A DNA stretch of 27,177 nt from Atribacteria bacterium SCGC AAA255-N14 (GTDB lineage: Bacteria; Atribacterota; JS1; SB-45; 34-128). Of this stretch, positions 1 to 6,939 are shown piece after piece (position 1 is the first letter of the stretch; each line of letters begins with the position of its first letter). Below the pieces are notes generated by a model that was not told the DNA's origin, did no database searches, and saw only the letters and a program-made list of their open reading frames with translations. The position numbers and the translations under genes were made by a program. The stretch covers positions 1 to 27,177 of the forward strand of contig ASPC01000017.1 of the NCBI GenBank assembly GCA_000405345.1, read 5' to 3'.

Positions 1-109
1 CGGTCAAAAGGTGGACTGCATACACCAGATATTAAGCAGGGATCTAGAAGTAGGAGAGAGAAATAACAGCTTATTTATTCTCTATAATTTACTACTCCGG
101 AATAAGAAT
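1..109. repeat. Inverted repeat, left copy (partner 6250-6358)
   Basis: Base n of this segment is the complement of base 6359-n, with mismatches at positions 96 and 106 only; similarity fades after 109. It lies within primase coding sequence in both copies. The repeat may extend left beyond the window. Confidence 0.9.
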
Positions 110-496
110 ACGGAAGAATATGCAAAAAAGTTAGTTATTAAAAAAAATAGATCACTATCAAAACCTTTAAACGAAATAGAATTAAAAAAAGTCTGTCGGA
201 AAGCTTCTTATAATTATGGATGTGTTGGTGTTAGAGGCGGGCTTGCTTATATAAAATGTGAGGTTTGCGAATATAGGTTCAAAGATGGTGAATTAAAAGA
301 TAGTAATATTTTAATTAAAAATATAAGAATGCTGCCGATGTTAAGCAATACTCAACGGGGGATAGCTTGCCTTTTGGGAACTATTTTTGAGGGCAAAATT
401 CCTTCAGTTTACAGAATAACAAAAGAAGCTAATATGGATTGGCGAATCGTAAATAATGCAATGAAGAGTTTAAAAAAAAAGGGTTTTTTCGATTAA
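2..496 (+). CDS. C-terminal part of a prim-pol type replication primase (PriCT-1 region), open at the left edge
   Basis: The reading frame is already open at base 2, so the protein begins outside the window; the GTG at 11 is an internal valine. The visible residues contain the PriCT-1 signature (GERNNSLF, then a PLNE..LKKVC region), which in plasmid and phage prim-pol primases follows the catalytic domain. A CEVC cysteine pair follows. The tail, around DWRIVNNAMKSLKKKGFF, looks like a helix-turn-helix. Such proteins prime and extend DNA at the replication origin of mobile elements. The first 109 bases recur inverted at 6250-6358 inside a second, broken copy that carries the N-terminal catalytic half. 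No gene follows directly; the next 2 kb is non-coding and hairpin-rich. The family call is fairly secure; whether the whole gene is intact cannot be seen. Confidence 0.75.
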   Translation, partial: GQKVDCIHQILSRDLEVGERNNSLFILYNLLLRNKNTEEYAKKLVIKKNRSLSKPLNEIELKKVCRKASYNYGCVGVRGGLAYIKCEVCEYRFKDGELKDSNILIKNIRMLPMLSNTQRGIACLLGTIFEGKIPSVYRITKEANMDWRIVNNAMKSLKKKGFFD

Positions 497-796
497 AATT
501 ACAAAAAGCACTGTAAAATTACAGAGGTATTTTTTATAGTCTACAAGGGTTTTAGCGAGGGAAGGGCGACTAATACACTAGGTAGATGGTGTTTAATTTA
601 ATTAAAATTTATTTTATCTCTTTCTCTCTTTTTCTCTCTCTCCAGGGTTAATATCTTTGAGGTACCAAAAAGAGGATTTTCGGAAATAATAGGAGCTGTA
701 TAAAAATTGAGGACCTACTTTTTCTCTCTCTCATTCGTTAATTATTACCAAAATAATGTTTTCTAATATATCACATTTAATTTAGATTTAATTTAT
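497..796. other. Non-coding AT-rich spacer with pyrimidine tracts
   Basis: No convincing reading frame. The stretch contains TTTCTCTCT-type pyrimidine runs near 620-645 and 719-733. I see no promoter or RNA gene here. Confidence 0.5.
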
Positions 797-1000
797 CGTG
801 ATTTAGTCCTCACCCCGCAAAAGAGAGATAAAAAAATAAATGAAAAGATAATAGCGGGAATTTTTTATCTCTCTTTTCGGTGACTATATCTTTTAGATTT
901 CTTATGGTTTGCGATAAGTAAAAACATCCATAAATAAAAAGTTAAAAGAAAAGAAACATTTTATTTATGTAGTTTTCACCTATCGCCGGGGAGAAGAGAA
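797..1000. repeat. Structured tandem element, copy A
   Basis: Conserved linkers occur in this order: CGTG at 797-800, TTTAGTCCT at 802-810, GGTGACTATATC at 879-890, GCGATAAG at 911-918, CCTATCGC at 979-986, then GGGGAGAAGAG. Between them lie paired arms. A perfect 17-bp stem joins 819-835 to 861-877. GATTTAGTC (800-808) pairs with GACTATATC (882-890) apart from one mismatch. GCGATA and its following A/T arm pair with the arm ending at 986. The same linkers and stem order, with different arm sequences, recur at 1424-1636. Conserved linkers with changing arms suggest a folded RNA or single-stranded DNA element. I do not recognise the family, and the active strand is unknown. Confidence 0.7.
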
Positions 1001-1076
1001 GAATGAGGAGAGAGAAAAAATCAAAGCAATAATATAATCTACTCCGGCTATTCTGATTTCACAACTCATCCACGTG

Positions 1077-1389
1077 CGGGGCGGGTAACTTTCCTTCCCC
1101 CTTAAATCCCCCCTAAAACCCTCCTCTTATCCCCCTTCTTTTTATTTTTTGCTCCTTGGCTCAAAAGCTACGCTCGCGGGGACGCTTCCAGGCATAAATG
1201 CGGGCGATAACGCTCTTTATGGCCCCGCTGTTGCTTCGCTTTATTCGCCACCGCAAAAAAACCAAGGTTAGGCTATGATTCATTAGGGGGGAAGCATAAG
1301 GGGGAAGGAAAAACTGCGGTCGATTCACCTTCGCTCTACCAGCATAAAGGTAAGCCTATCGCTTTTTCCTCTCTCCCTTGCCCCGCCCC
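1077..1389. repeat. Large nested inverted repeat between the two structured copies
   Basis: GGGGCGGG (1078-1085) can pair with CCCGCCCC (1382-1389). Inside that, a C-rich arm at about 1089-1116 is nearly the exact complement of a G-rich arm at about 1284-1312. Further inside, CCTTGG (1153) pairs with CCAAGG (1262), GCGGGG (1176) with CCCCGC (1223), and a GGCATAAA/TTTATGGCC hairpin sits near 1191-1223. GCGATAA (about 1204) and CCTATCGC (1355-1362) echo the linkers of the flanking structured copies, so this may be a third, diverged copy. No coding potential is visible. Confidence 0.6.
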
Positions 1390-1423
1390 TATTTGCGAAC
1401 CTTTTCGTGAATCTGCCATCGCT

Positions 1424-1636
1424 CGTGGTTTAGTCCTTTTCCCGTAAAAAAAAGATAATCACAAACACCTGGCAAGCAGTGAAGAGGTAACTTGCCTGAT
1501 TTGTGCTTATCTTCTTTTCCGGTGACTATATCCTTTTGATTCTTTAGGTTTGCGCGATAAGAAAAAAAACTCAGAACAAAAAAAGAAAATACCTTTTTAT
1601 GATCTGAGATTTTTTACCTATCGCGGGGGGAAGAGA
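1424..1636. repeat. Structured tandem element, copy B
   Basis: It carries the same ordered linkers as copy A: CGTG at 1424, TTTAGTCCT at 1429-1437, GGTGACTATATC at 1521-1532, GCGATAAG at 1554-1561, CCTATCGC at 1617-1624, then a G run and AAGAGAAGGA. The first arm pair here is longer and different (GGCAAG 1471-1476 with CTTGCC 1491-1496, CACAAA with TTTGTG, AGATAA with TTATCT). The second arm pair uses CTCAGA with TCTGAG. The outer pair GGTTTAGTC/GACTATATC keeps pairing through a G-T wobble where copy A has A-T. The conserved skeleton with replaced arms is what indicates a real structure. Confidence 0.7.
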
Positions 1637-1638
1637 AG

Positions 1639-1684
1639 GAGAACTTTAAAGGGAGAGAACTTTTAAACCAGAGAACTTTAAAAA
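1639..1684. repeat. Three short tandem repeats of GAGAACTTT(T)AAA
   Basis: The unit GAGAACTTTAAA, with one T more in the middle copy, occurs three times about 15-16 bases apart, directly after structured copy B and before the hairpin array. Function unknown. Confidence 0.7.
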
Positions 1685-1694
1685 AGAAGAAAGA

Positions 1695-2493
1695 CCAGTG
1701 AACACAACCGAAAAGGAAAAACCTCTTTTGGTTGTGATCACTGGAAGAACGGATAAAAATCTAATTTATCGAATAAGGGCAAAACCGCCCATATTCGAGC
1801 ATGATATTTTTATCCGGAGAGAAGAAAATCAAAGACAGGATGCACCTATTAAGAAATATGAGACTAAAAGAAGCCCGCTTTTAGACTCATATTTCTTCAT
1901 AAGTGCAAAGACAATACCGCAGCATTTGTCAGCAGTGAAAGTATCCACTACTGACAAATGCTGCTCTTTCCTTTTAATGTAACTATCCAGGTAACACAAA
2001 GGGGGTTTTTACCCCTGCAAGCAGTAACTTGCATAGTAAAAAAAACCTTTTCAGTTACTGGTTGAAATATCTTTATATTGCCGAACGATCTGCCCGAACA
2101 AAATTTTTTGTGAGTCTTTACAGGAAGATTAAAAACATCTTCCCGTTGACTCAAAAAAAATATCTTCGGGCAGTAAGAAGTAAAAAGAAAGAGCAATACA
2201 CTCAACCGGTTAAATAGTAATTTACCTGGTGAGAGCATTGCCAGGGAGAAAGAGTATTGCTTTTTATAAACAAGGGAAAATCACCCCTCTTTTACAAAAA
2301 GCAATACCGGAAATAGAAAAGCGAAAAGGGCCTGTCTGCGTGCGTACACGCACAGGCAGGCAGCATAACACTCAAAAAATAATTTAATTTTAGGGAAAAA
2401 AATTGAAATTATTTTTATCGCGTAATGCTAAAGAGAAGACGAAGGCTCAAAAAATAGATAAGAAGGGAAGACCACCCCCTCTTATCTATTTTT
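1695..2493. repeat. Array of consecutive hairpins
   Basis: Long inverted repeats follow each other with little space: 1695-1744 (CCAGTGA/TCACTGG closing), 1750-1816 (CGGATAAAAAT/ATTTTTATCCG), 1842-1906 (two segments of 12 and 7 bp), 1919-1964 (14 bp, GCAGCATTTGTCAG), 2017-2032, 2090-2173 (CTGCCCGAA/TTCGGGCAG plus inner stems), 2201-2232, 2254-2307 (12 bp), 2331-2360, about 2374-2418 and 2449-2493 (14 bp). Arms differ between hairpins, so these are not copies of one repeat. The short open frames here are by-products of the palindromes. The last hairpin ends in a T-rich arm and could terminate transcription. Confidence 0.75.
2331..2360. repeat. 30-bp dispersed palindrome (copy 1)
   Basis: An imperfect palindrome with left arm CCTGTCTGCGTGCG and right arm CACGCACAGGCAGG. 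The same sequence, differing only in the two loop bases, is at 11035-11064, and a shorter reverse-oriented copy is at 7018-7043. Such dispersed GC-rich palindromes in AT-rich DNA are REP-like. Confidence 0.85.
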
Positions 2494-2560
2494 ATTCTGA
2501 TATAGAAAGCTCGCTTCCTGTATGCTCCACCCCCAGTTTAGCAAACTATTATAATTCCCT

Positions 2561-2618
2561 TTGACATTTCTTAGATAATCGTATATTATTTTAGACGTAC
2601 ATCTAATATTTTAGATAA
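2561..2618 (+). promoter_or_regulatory. Sigma-70 type promoter with three 20-bp-spaced TTAGA operator repeats
   Basis: TTGACA at 2561-2566 and TATTAT at 2584-2589 are separated by 17 bases, a near-consensus housekeeping promoter. TTAGA begins at 2571, 2591 and 2611, exactly 20 bp apart on the same face of the helix, and TCTAA at 2602 makes an inverted pair with the middle copy. This pattern overlaps the promoter and suggests repression, most simply by the winged-helix domain of the gene it precedes. Confidence 0.75.
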
Positions 2619-2634
2619 CACGCTGGAGCTTTAT

Positions 2635-3180
2635 ATGAATAATAGTCTTATATCAACCAATGCCCAGAAAGTCTTAAACTTTCTTATCCAAAGCCCGGGC
2701 AAGCAATTTCTAGCTAATGAAATCGAAAAGGCCACCAGGGTTAGTAGGGCAGGGGTTAATTTCTCTCTTCGTAAGCTCGCCGAAGAAAAGCTTGTCCTGC
2801 GGGAAAAGAAAGCAAAGATCTATCTTTATTCGGTTGATTATAATAATCCCGTTATTAAGCAATTGAAAGTCCTCAAGACTACCATGCTCTTACAAACCCT
2901 GGTGAATAAATTAAAAGCGTACTCTAAAAAAATAGTCCTGTTTGGCAGTTGTGCCCGGGGAGAGAATATAGCCGATAGTGATATAGACCTTTTCATATTA
3001 GCCGATAGCTCAAAGGCCATTGAAGAGAAGATAAAGAAAAACAACCTCAGAGAAAAACTTCAACCGGTTATTCGCAACTCAACCCAGTTTGTCAAAATGG
3101 AAAAAGAAGAATCGGTATTTTGCGAAGAGATAGAACATGGTATAACCCTATGGGAGTCTAAAGATGAATCCAGAATTTGA
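2635..3180 (+). CDS. Winged-helix / MNT-family nucleotidyltransferase (MntA-like antitoxin)
   Basis: 181 residues. Residues about 1-70 form a winged helix (FLANEIEKATRVSRAGVNFSLRKL), then a minimal nucleotidyltransferase with the diagnostic GSCARG...SDIDLFIL motif at about 102-122; the two aspartates would bind metal. In MntA/HepT-type modules the nucleotidyltransferase adds AMP to the partner HEPN ribonuclease and silences it. GGAG lies just ahead of the ATG. The downstream HEPN gene overlaps by 17 bases, so the two are translationally coupled. The DNA-binding domain and the three TTAGA repeats over the promoter suggest autoregulation. Function as a toxin-antitoxin pair is inferred from family and arrangement. 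Confidence 0.8.
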   Translation: MNNSLISTNAQKVLNFLIQSPGKQFLANEIEKATRVSRAGVNFSLRKLAEEKLVLREKKAKIYLYSVDYNNPVIKQLKVLKTTMLLQTLVNKLKAYSKKIVLFGSCARGENIADSDIDLFILADSSKAIEEKIKKNNLREKLQPVIRNSTQFVKMEKEESVFCEEIEHGITLWESKDESRI

Positions 3181-3595
3181 GCAGTGTTTAAAGAAAAATA
3201 AAATACGGGAATTTCCGCGTGGAAAAGCCCTCATGACAAAAACCCTTGAGATAGCTCAACGGGACCTGGAAAGGGCAGAGAAAACTTTTAACGATAAAGA
3301 TTATAAATGGGCCACTATCCAGTCCTATTACTCTATGTTCCATTCCGCCAGAGCCCTTTTGTTTGCCAAGAACTATCGAGAGCACAGTCACTATTGTCTT
3401 ATTGTTGCAATGCGGGCTCTTTATGTAGAGACAAGGCTGCTCCCAGGCAGTTTAATAGAAGCCCTCGGAAAAGGTAAAAGGCTAAGAGAGGACGCCGATT
3501 ATTACGACAGATGGTCGGAAGAAGGGGCTAGTTTCGCTTTAAAAGCGGCTGGAGATTTCCTTAAAAAGGCTCAGGAACTTACCAAAGATTTGTAG
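3164..3595 (+). CDS. HEPN-domain protein (HepT-like toxin partner)
   Basis: 143 residues, all helical in character. The core reads SYYSMFHSARALLFAKNY followed by REHSH, the typical HEPN second helix and the polar turn where the ribonuclease R-x(4-6)-H motif or its degenerate form lies. Here the spacing is R-x3-H, so catalytic competence is uncertain. It starts inside the end of the nucleotidyltransferase gene, in another frame. In this pairing HEPN proteins cut RNA (often tRNA) unless modified by the partner. Alternatively it is a non-catalytic HEPN substrate-binding partner. No gene follows in the same direction for about 700 bases. Confidence 0.75.
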   Translation: MNPEFEQCLKKNKIREFPRGKALMTKTLEIAQRDLERAEKTFNDKDYKWATIQSYYSMFHSARALLFAKNYREHSHYCLIVAMRALYVETRLLPGSLIEALGKGKRLREDADYYDRWSEEGASFALKAAGDFLKKAQELTKDL

Positions 3596-3689
3596 AAATC
3601 CCCCAAATGACGACATGGGACGCTTAGGTTTAAGGTCTTCACAAAATGGCTTTTATTTGTTTTTTATGAGATTTTCTCTTAGTTTATCT

Positions 3690-4170
3690 CCCCCTTCTCC
3701 TCTTCTTTTTTTTCTCTTTGCAGTTTTTCTCCCTGCGTTTGTAGAAGCCAGTGCCGCAAAAAATCTCATGCTTGATTATTATTGCTGTAATTTTTTGCGG
3801 TGCTAAGTCTTCTATAAACGCCCTTGATGTCGCGTATGTAAGCTCCTATAATAGTTTTAGTTTTTTTTATCTGCTTTGCCCGGAGTGTACGCATGCAGGC
3901 AGATAAAAAATGTTAAAACGTAGAAGAACAGTGAGCAGGAACAGGGAGGGGGAGGGAGGGGAGCCATGCGATTACCGGGAACAGAGATTTAGCCCTACGA
4001 TAGAAAGTATCTAATTTAGCCCGCCTTTATATTTTTAACCAGGCTAAAAAAGCTTTTTGCTGGTTAAAAATATAATGCTTTTTTTGCTATACATAACAAA
4101 GCTTTATCGGATTTTGCCTATGCTTTCAGTTATGCCTGGCGGCAAAGTCGTATAGAGTCTTGTTATGTAC
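3690..4170. repeat. Second hairpin field, non-coding
   Basis: Stems seen: 3737-3819 (GCCGCAAAAAAT/ATTTTTTGCGG plus TAGAAG/CTTCTA), about 3860-3917 (TTATCTGC with GCAGATAA, flanked by GTTTTA/TAAAAC), 4028-4042 with 4060-4074 (perfect 15 bp), and 4090-4099 with 4160-4169 (TACATAACAA/TTGTTATGTA with inner pairs). A pyrimidine-rich tract at 3688-3715 faces a G-rich tract at 3945-3962. The style matches 1077-2493, but the conserved linkers of copies A and B are absent. No gene is visible in 3596-4300. Confidence 0.6.
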
Positions 4171-4300
4171 GTAGAGGCTTTCAATTAAGCTCCGTAGCAA
4201 AAAAAGCTCCTGGCGGGCGGTCGTGGTAGAAGTAGATTGACCGGAGTGGTAAAACGGGTTGATTAAAGCAGCTGGGGTAGTTTAAAACCGATGGGAATAG

Positions 4301-5073
4301 GTCCGGATGATAGATTAATTATAATTAAAAATAAAATAGCAACTATTTCCCAAGAACATCTATTATGGTTATAGAAGAATAACCGCTCAATTAAGAAGGG
4401 ATAAGGTAATAGTAAATCATAAGAAGGTATTAAGGATTATGAAAGAGATGGGTATACAAGATAGAATAAAACGCAAATATATTGCAACTACTAATAGCAA
4501 ACACCATAATAAAATATACTCTAATTTGATTAAAGATAAAGAGCTTACCGGTATTAATCAAGTCTGGTGTGCGGATATCACTTATATCAGGATACTTAAC
4601 GGTTTTGTCTACTTATCAGCCATCATAGATATCTATTCACGAAAAATAGTCGGTTATGCTATCAGTAAAACCTTATCTCCTAAGCTGACCATTGCTGCAC
4701 TTTCTATGGCTATAGCCACCAGAAATACCGATAACCTGATTCATCATTCAGATCAGGGGATTGAAGTATACCTGTAAAGATTATATAAAAATACTTGAAG
4801 ATAATGGTATCAGAATAAGTATGTCCGAAAAAGGTAATCCTTATGATAATGCCACAACCTGAATCATTCTTTAAAACCCTGAAACAGGAGGAGGTGTATC
4901 TATGGCAGTATGAAACCTTTTCTGATGTTATAGAAAGAATTCCCTGTTTTATTTTAGATGAGTATAATAAGAAAAGGTTGCATTCATCTTTGGACTATCG
5001 GCCTCCAGAGAAATACGAGAGGCTACTGGCAGAGAATAACTCTCGGGAATGCCCCTGGTATGCTAAGACTTAA
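4301..5073 (+). pseudogene. Broken IS3-family transposase (OrfB), at least three frameshifts
   Basis: Pieces in different frames rebuild an IS3-group OrfB. The N-terminal helix-turn-helix part (GYRRITAQLRRDK) is broken from its start near 4362-4370. The rve core spans 4439-4777 with WCADITYI and HHSDQG, giving the first two D of the DDE triad. The frame then shifts at about 4765 to read YTCKDYIKILEDNGIRISM, and shifts again at about 4858 into PESFFKTLKQEEVYLW, which supplies the catalytic E. Each shift fits a single-base change. No upstream OrfA was found. The element is dead and marks old transposition in the island. Confidence 0.88.
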
Positions 5074-5180
5074 AGTGTCTAGCCTGAGGGGTCACTCCAA
5101 TGCGGAAATGGTGCAAATGTATTGGACTAAAAAAAAAGAAGACTTTTTAAAATAAATATTATATAATAAATAAAAATGAG

Positions 5181-5293
5181 TGTCCCCAAAAAGTAAACCA
5201 ATCTGTCCTCGACCTGATCGGGGAATGGCAAGGGGGTCGGATTTATCCGACTTGGTATTACTATTTAAAATATATTTAGCTTTTTGGGGGACA
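5181..5293. mobile_element. 113-bp MITE-like element with 13-14-bp terminal inverted repeats
   Basis: TGTCCCCAAAAAG at 5181-5193 is mirrored by CTTTTTGGGGGACA at 5280-5293, one base longer. No coding sequence lies between. The interior holds the palindrome GTCGGATTTATCCGAC (5236-5251). A 19-base stretch here (5233-5251) is identical to 23921-23939. No clear target-site duplication. The TG...CA ends could also be a leftover insertion-sequence terminus belonging to the neighbouring dead IS3 element. Confidence 0.6.
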
Positions 5294-5510
5294 ATCATAA
5301 TAAATAAAGATAACTTAAGTTAATCCCTAAACTTTAAAAATAGAAAAATAAAGAAGGATTAACCTAAGATTAAAAGATAATAGCAATAATTAATTTAATA
5401 GAGAATGATCAAGTAATTGGTTAAGGTGAGGTCTAAAAGTTCTATTTTAGGGAATATACTAAAGCAGTAAGATTAATATAAATTTAATATCAGTGATCTA
5501 TTTAAAGTTG

Positions 5511-5593
5511 ATAAAGGCAAACTATCCTAAAGGATAGGACGCAAAGCAATGGGTCTAAGGCACATCAAGTGCTATGACAGCCAGGCTGCCGGC
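5511..5593 (+). ncRNA. Cyclic-di-GMP-I (GEMM-I) riboswitch
   Basis: The sequence follows the GEMM-I plan: AAAGGCAAAC, hairpin P2 CTATCC-TAAA-GGATAG (5522-5537), the conserved GACGCAAAGC (5538-5547), a GGGTCTAAGG stretch, a GCAC/GTGC hairpin (5560-5572), and the receptor-like CAGCCAGGCTGCCGG (5578-5592). It binds c-di-GMP and controls downstream expression. A T-rich run follows at 5594-5606. The next plausible gene is the truncated secreted protein at 6065, so the riboswitch may now be an orphan left by rearrangement. Confidence 0.9.
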
Positions 5594-5637
5594 TTTTTTG
5601 TTTTTATAAAATGGACCGGCAACATGCCTGTCCTATC
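5587..5637 (+). promoter_or_regulatory. Riboswitch expression platform: alternative pairing and T-tract
   Basis: TGCCGG (5587-5592) at the 3' edge of the aptamer can pair with CCGGCA (5616-5621). GATAGGAC (5533-5540), which includes most of the 3' arm of P2, can pair with GTCCTATC (5630-5637). The two pairings nest into one long stem that is incompatible with the aptamer fold. This looks like a switch between two structures; which state allows transcription is inferred, not seen. Confidence 0.6.
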
Positions 5638-5639
5638 AC

Positions 5640-6060
5640 AAAAAAGAAGTATTTTATAAACTCTTTGTCGAATTAGTATCCAGTTATAGAAAAATATATA
5701 AAATAAGTTAGGAAGTATTTTAAAAATGATAACAAACCTCTATCATCCCGGGGACCGATGTCGAACTCCGGTATGCTATCGGTGTATTGTTATTAGGGGG
5801 TCTATGATTCAGAACAACTACCTCGATAATCTAAAAAATTTTCTTAAAAAAGTAGTATTTCTAAGTAAGGGAGTATTTAAAAATAGTAATCAAGCTCATT
5901 TTCTTAGACAAGAAAGAGAGAGAAATATGGGTCGGGTTGGGAGGTGTTTTAGTATGGTATGAAAACCATCATGTTTTTAAGTGCATCATAACATTGATTT
6001 GATCAACTAAATAGAAGTAGAAAGTAAAAATCATTATTCTAATAATTTAAGAGAAGGAGA
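5640..6060. other. Intergenic stretch with one stem-loop
   Basis: No convincing gene. ATAACAA (5729-5735) pairs with TTGTTAT (5787-5793), and inside it ACCGAT (5754-5759) pairs with ATCGGT (5778-5783), with a CCGGGG segment between. A 78-codon frame at 5726-5962 runs through this stem and has no recognisable features. Confidence 0.45.
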
Positions 6061-6064
6061 TATT

Positions 6065-6277
6065 ATGAAAAGAAGATTAGCACTGATAGGAATTTTGTTT
6101 TTGGTATTGATTTCCGCCACAATTTGTATCCCGGTAGCCGCTTTTGCAACCAATGAATCTGAAAATGTGGAGATTGTTATTACCTATATAGATGGCGTTA
6201 TGAATAACAAGGAATACGACTTAATTAACGAACTTATACATCCAGATGAATTTTTATTCCGGGGTAGTAAATTATAG
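6065..6277 (+). pseudogene. Truncated secreted SnoaL-like protein
   Basis: A strong ribosome site (AGAAGGAGATATT) precedes the ATG. Residues 1-28 are a typical signal peptide (MKRR, then a hydrophobic stretch ending in AAFA). The mature part reads like the start of a SnoaL/ester-cyclase-like fold (ITYIDGVMNNKEYDLINELIHPDEF). At about 6250 the frame runs into the primase inverted repeat, and the last nine residues are antisense primase sequence, so the domain is lost after its first helix pair. Originally it may have been the target of the riboswitch upstream. The fold assignment is tentative; the truncation is clear. Confidence 0.6.
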
Positions 6278-6358
6278 AGAATAAATAAGCTGTTATTTCT
6301 CTCTCCTACTTCTAGATCCCTGCTTAATATCTGGTGTATGCAGTCCACCTTTTGACCG
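6250..6358. repeat. Inverted repeat, right copy (partner 1-109)
   Basis: The reverse complement of 1-109 with two mismatches. Its left edge is where the SnoaL-like frame loses its own sequence. Confidence 0.9.
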
Positions 6359-6897
6359 TGATATTTTGGTATTTTAAAAGCATTATGGTTTTTATCTTTT
6401 ATAGGAAAAGCCGGATTATTTTCTTTGATTAATATCTTTGGGATTGGCAATATCTCGCTAAGAGGAATTTCGTAAACGTATCGATGGGCTTTTATTATTG
6501 ATGGGGGAGCTACGACATATTTTCCATTACTTATTAATTCGAGCCGCTTGCCGAATAAGCTATTGGTACTTTTAACCTGTTCGCCATTGAGAGAGAAATA
6601 GTAATGATAACCCCTTCTCGTTTTAACCCTGGTTGTTCCATTTAGTTCCGGTAAAAATTCTTCTAACTCCGGTAAAAGATTAAGATCATCAACATCAATG
6701 ACCGCTAATTTACTTATATTTCCGGTTACTATGCCAATATTTACATCGCAAAAGATATTATACCAACCAAAAACATCTTCTGTCATTGCTTTTTTATATT
6801 GAAAAGGTTTCCAATAGATATAAGGTTTCTTTTCACTATCGATCGGTATTAGACTATATTCGTATTTTAAATACTCATTTATTATATTTCTATATAT
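6250..6897 (-). pseudogene. N-terminal half of a prim-pol replication primase, broken at both ends
   Basis: The frame reads as the prim-pol catalytic domain: LIPIDSEKKPYIYWKPF, then NIGIVTG, LAVIDVDD (metal-binding aspartates), RRGYHYYF and YVVAPPS. It then enters the start of PriCT-1 (EVGERNNSLF) and ends at the repeat edge, followed by 21 codons of antisense SnoaL sequence. The domain clearly starts upstream of the ATG at 6786, since SLIPIDSEKKP is needed, but the frame meets a stop just before 6897 with no start codon. A well-placed GGAGGTGAT-ATG at 6944 lies in another frame; one base missing near the TATATATA run (about 6886-6896) would join them. The C-terminal half corresponds to 110-496 on the plus strand. 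Confidence 0.8.
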
Positions 6898-6900
6898 AAT

Positions 6901-6939
6901 TCAAACCCTTCTTTTGCATGGCATGAAATAAGGGTTTGA
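6901..6939. repeat. Hairpin at the primase 5' end
   Basis: TCAAACCCTT (6901-6910) and AAGGGTTTGA (6930-6939) are perfect inverted arms; a few more pairs continue inward around a GCATGGCATG loop. It lies between the ribosome site at 6947 and the open primase frame, so it would fold in the leader or early codons. Confidence 0.75.

Noticed and set aside
797..1640. Group I intron core
   Set aside because: TTTAGTCC and GACTATAT recall the S and R core segments, but they occur in the wrong order and spacing, and no exon or homing endonuclease is present.
1698..1982. 94-codon open frame in the hairpin array
   Set aside because: It runs through several long palindromes, has no ribosome site and its protein shows no domain; it is open only because the palindromes are.
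2029..2217. 62-codon frame and a 96-codon antisense frame at 1948-2238
   Set aside because: Both lie on the same inverted repeats (2090-2173 and neighbours) and read as mirror images; no start context.
500..2500. CRISPR array or integron attC array
   Set aside because: Hairpins are not copies of one repeat with regular spacers, no cas or integrase gene is seen, and attC core sites are absent.
3615..3806. 63-codon hydrophobic frame after the HEPN gene
   Set aside because: It comes from a pyrimidine tract read as F, L, S and P, and its 3' part is one arm of a hairpin.
5726..5962. 78-codon frame downstream of the riboswitch
   Set aside because: It has cysteines and a faint AGGAAG ahead, but covers a stem-loop and shows no family likeness; too weak to call.
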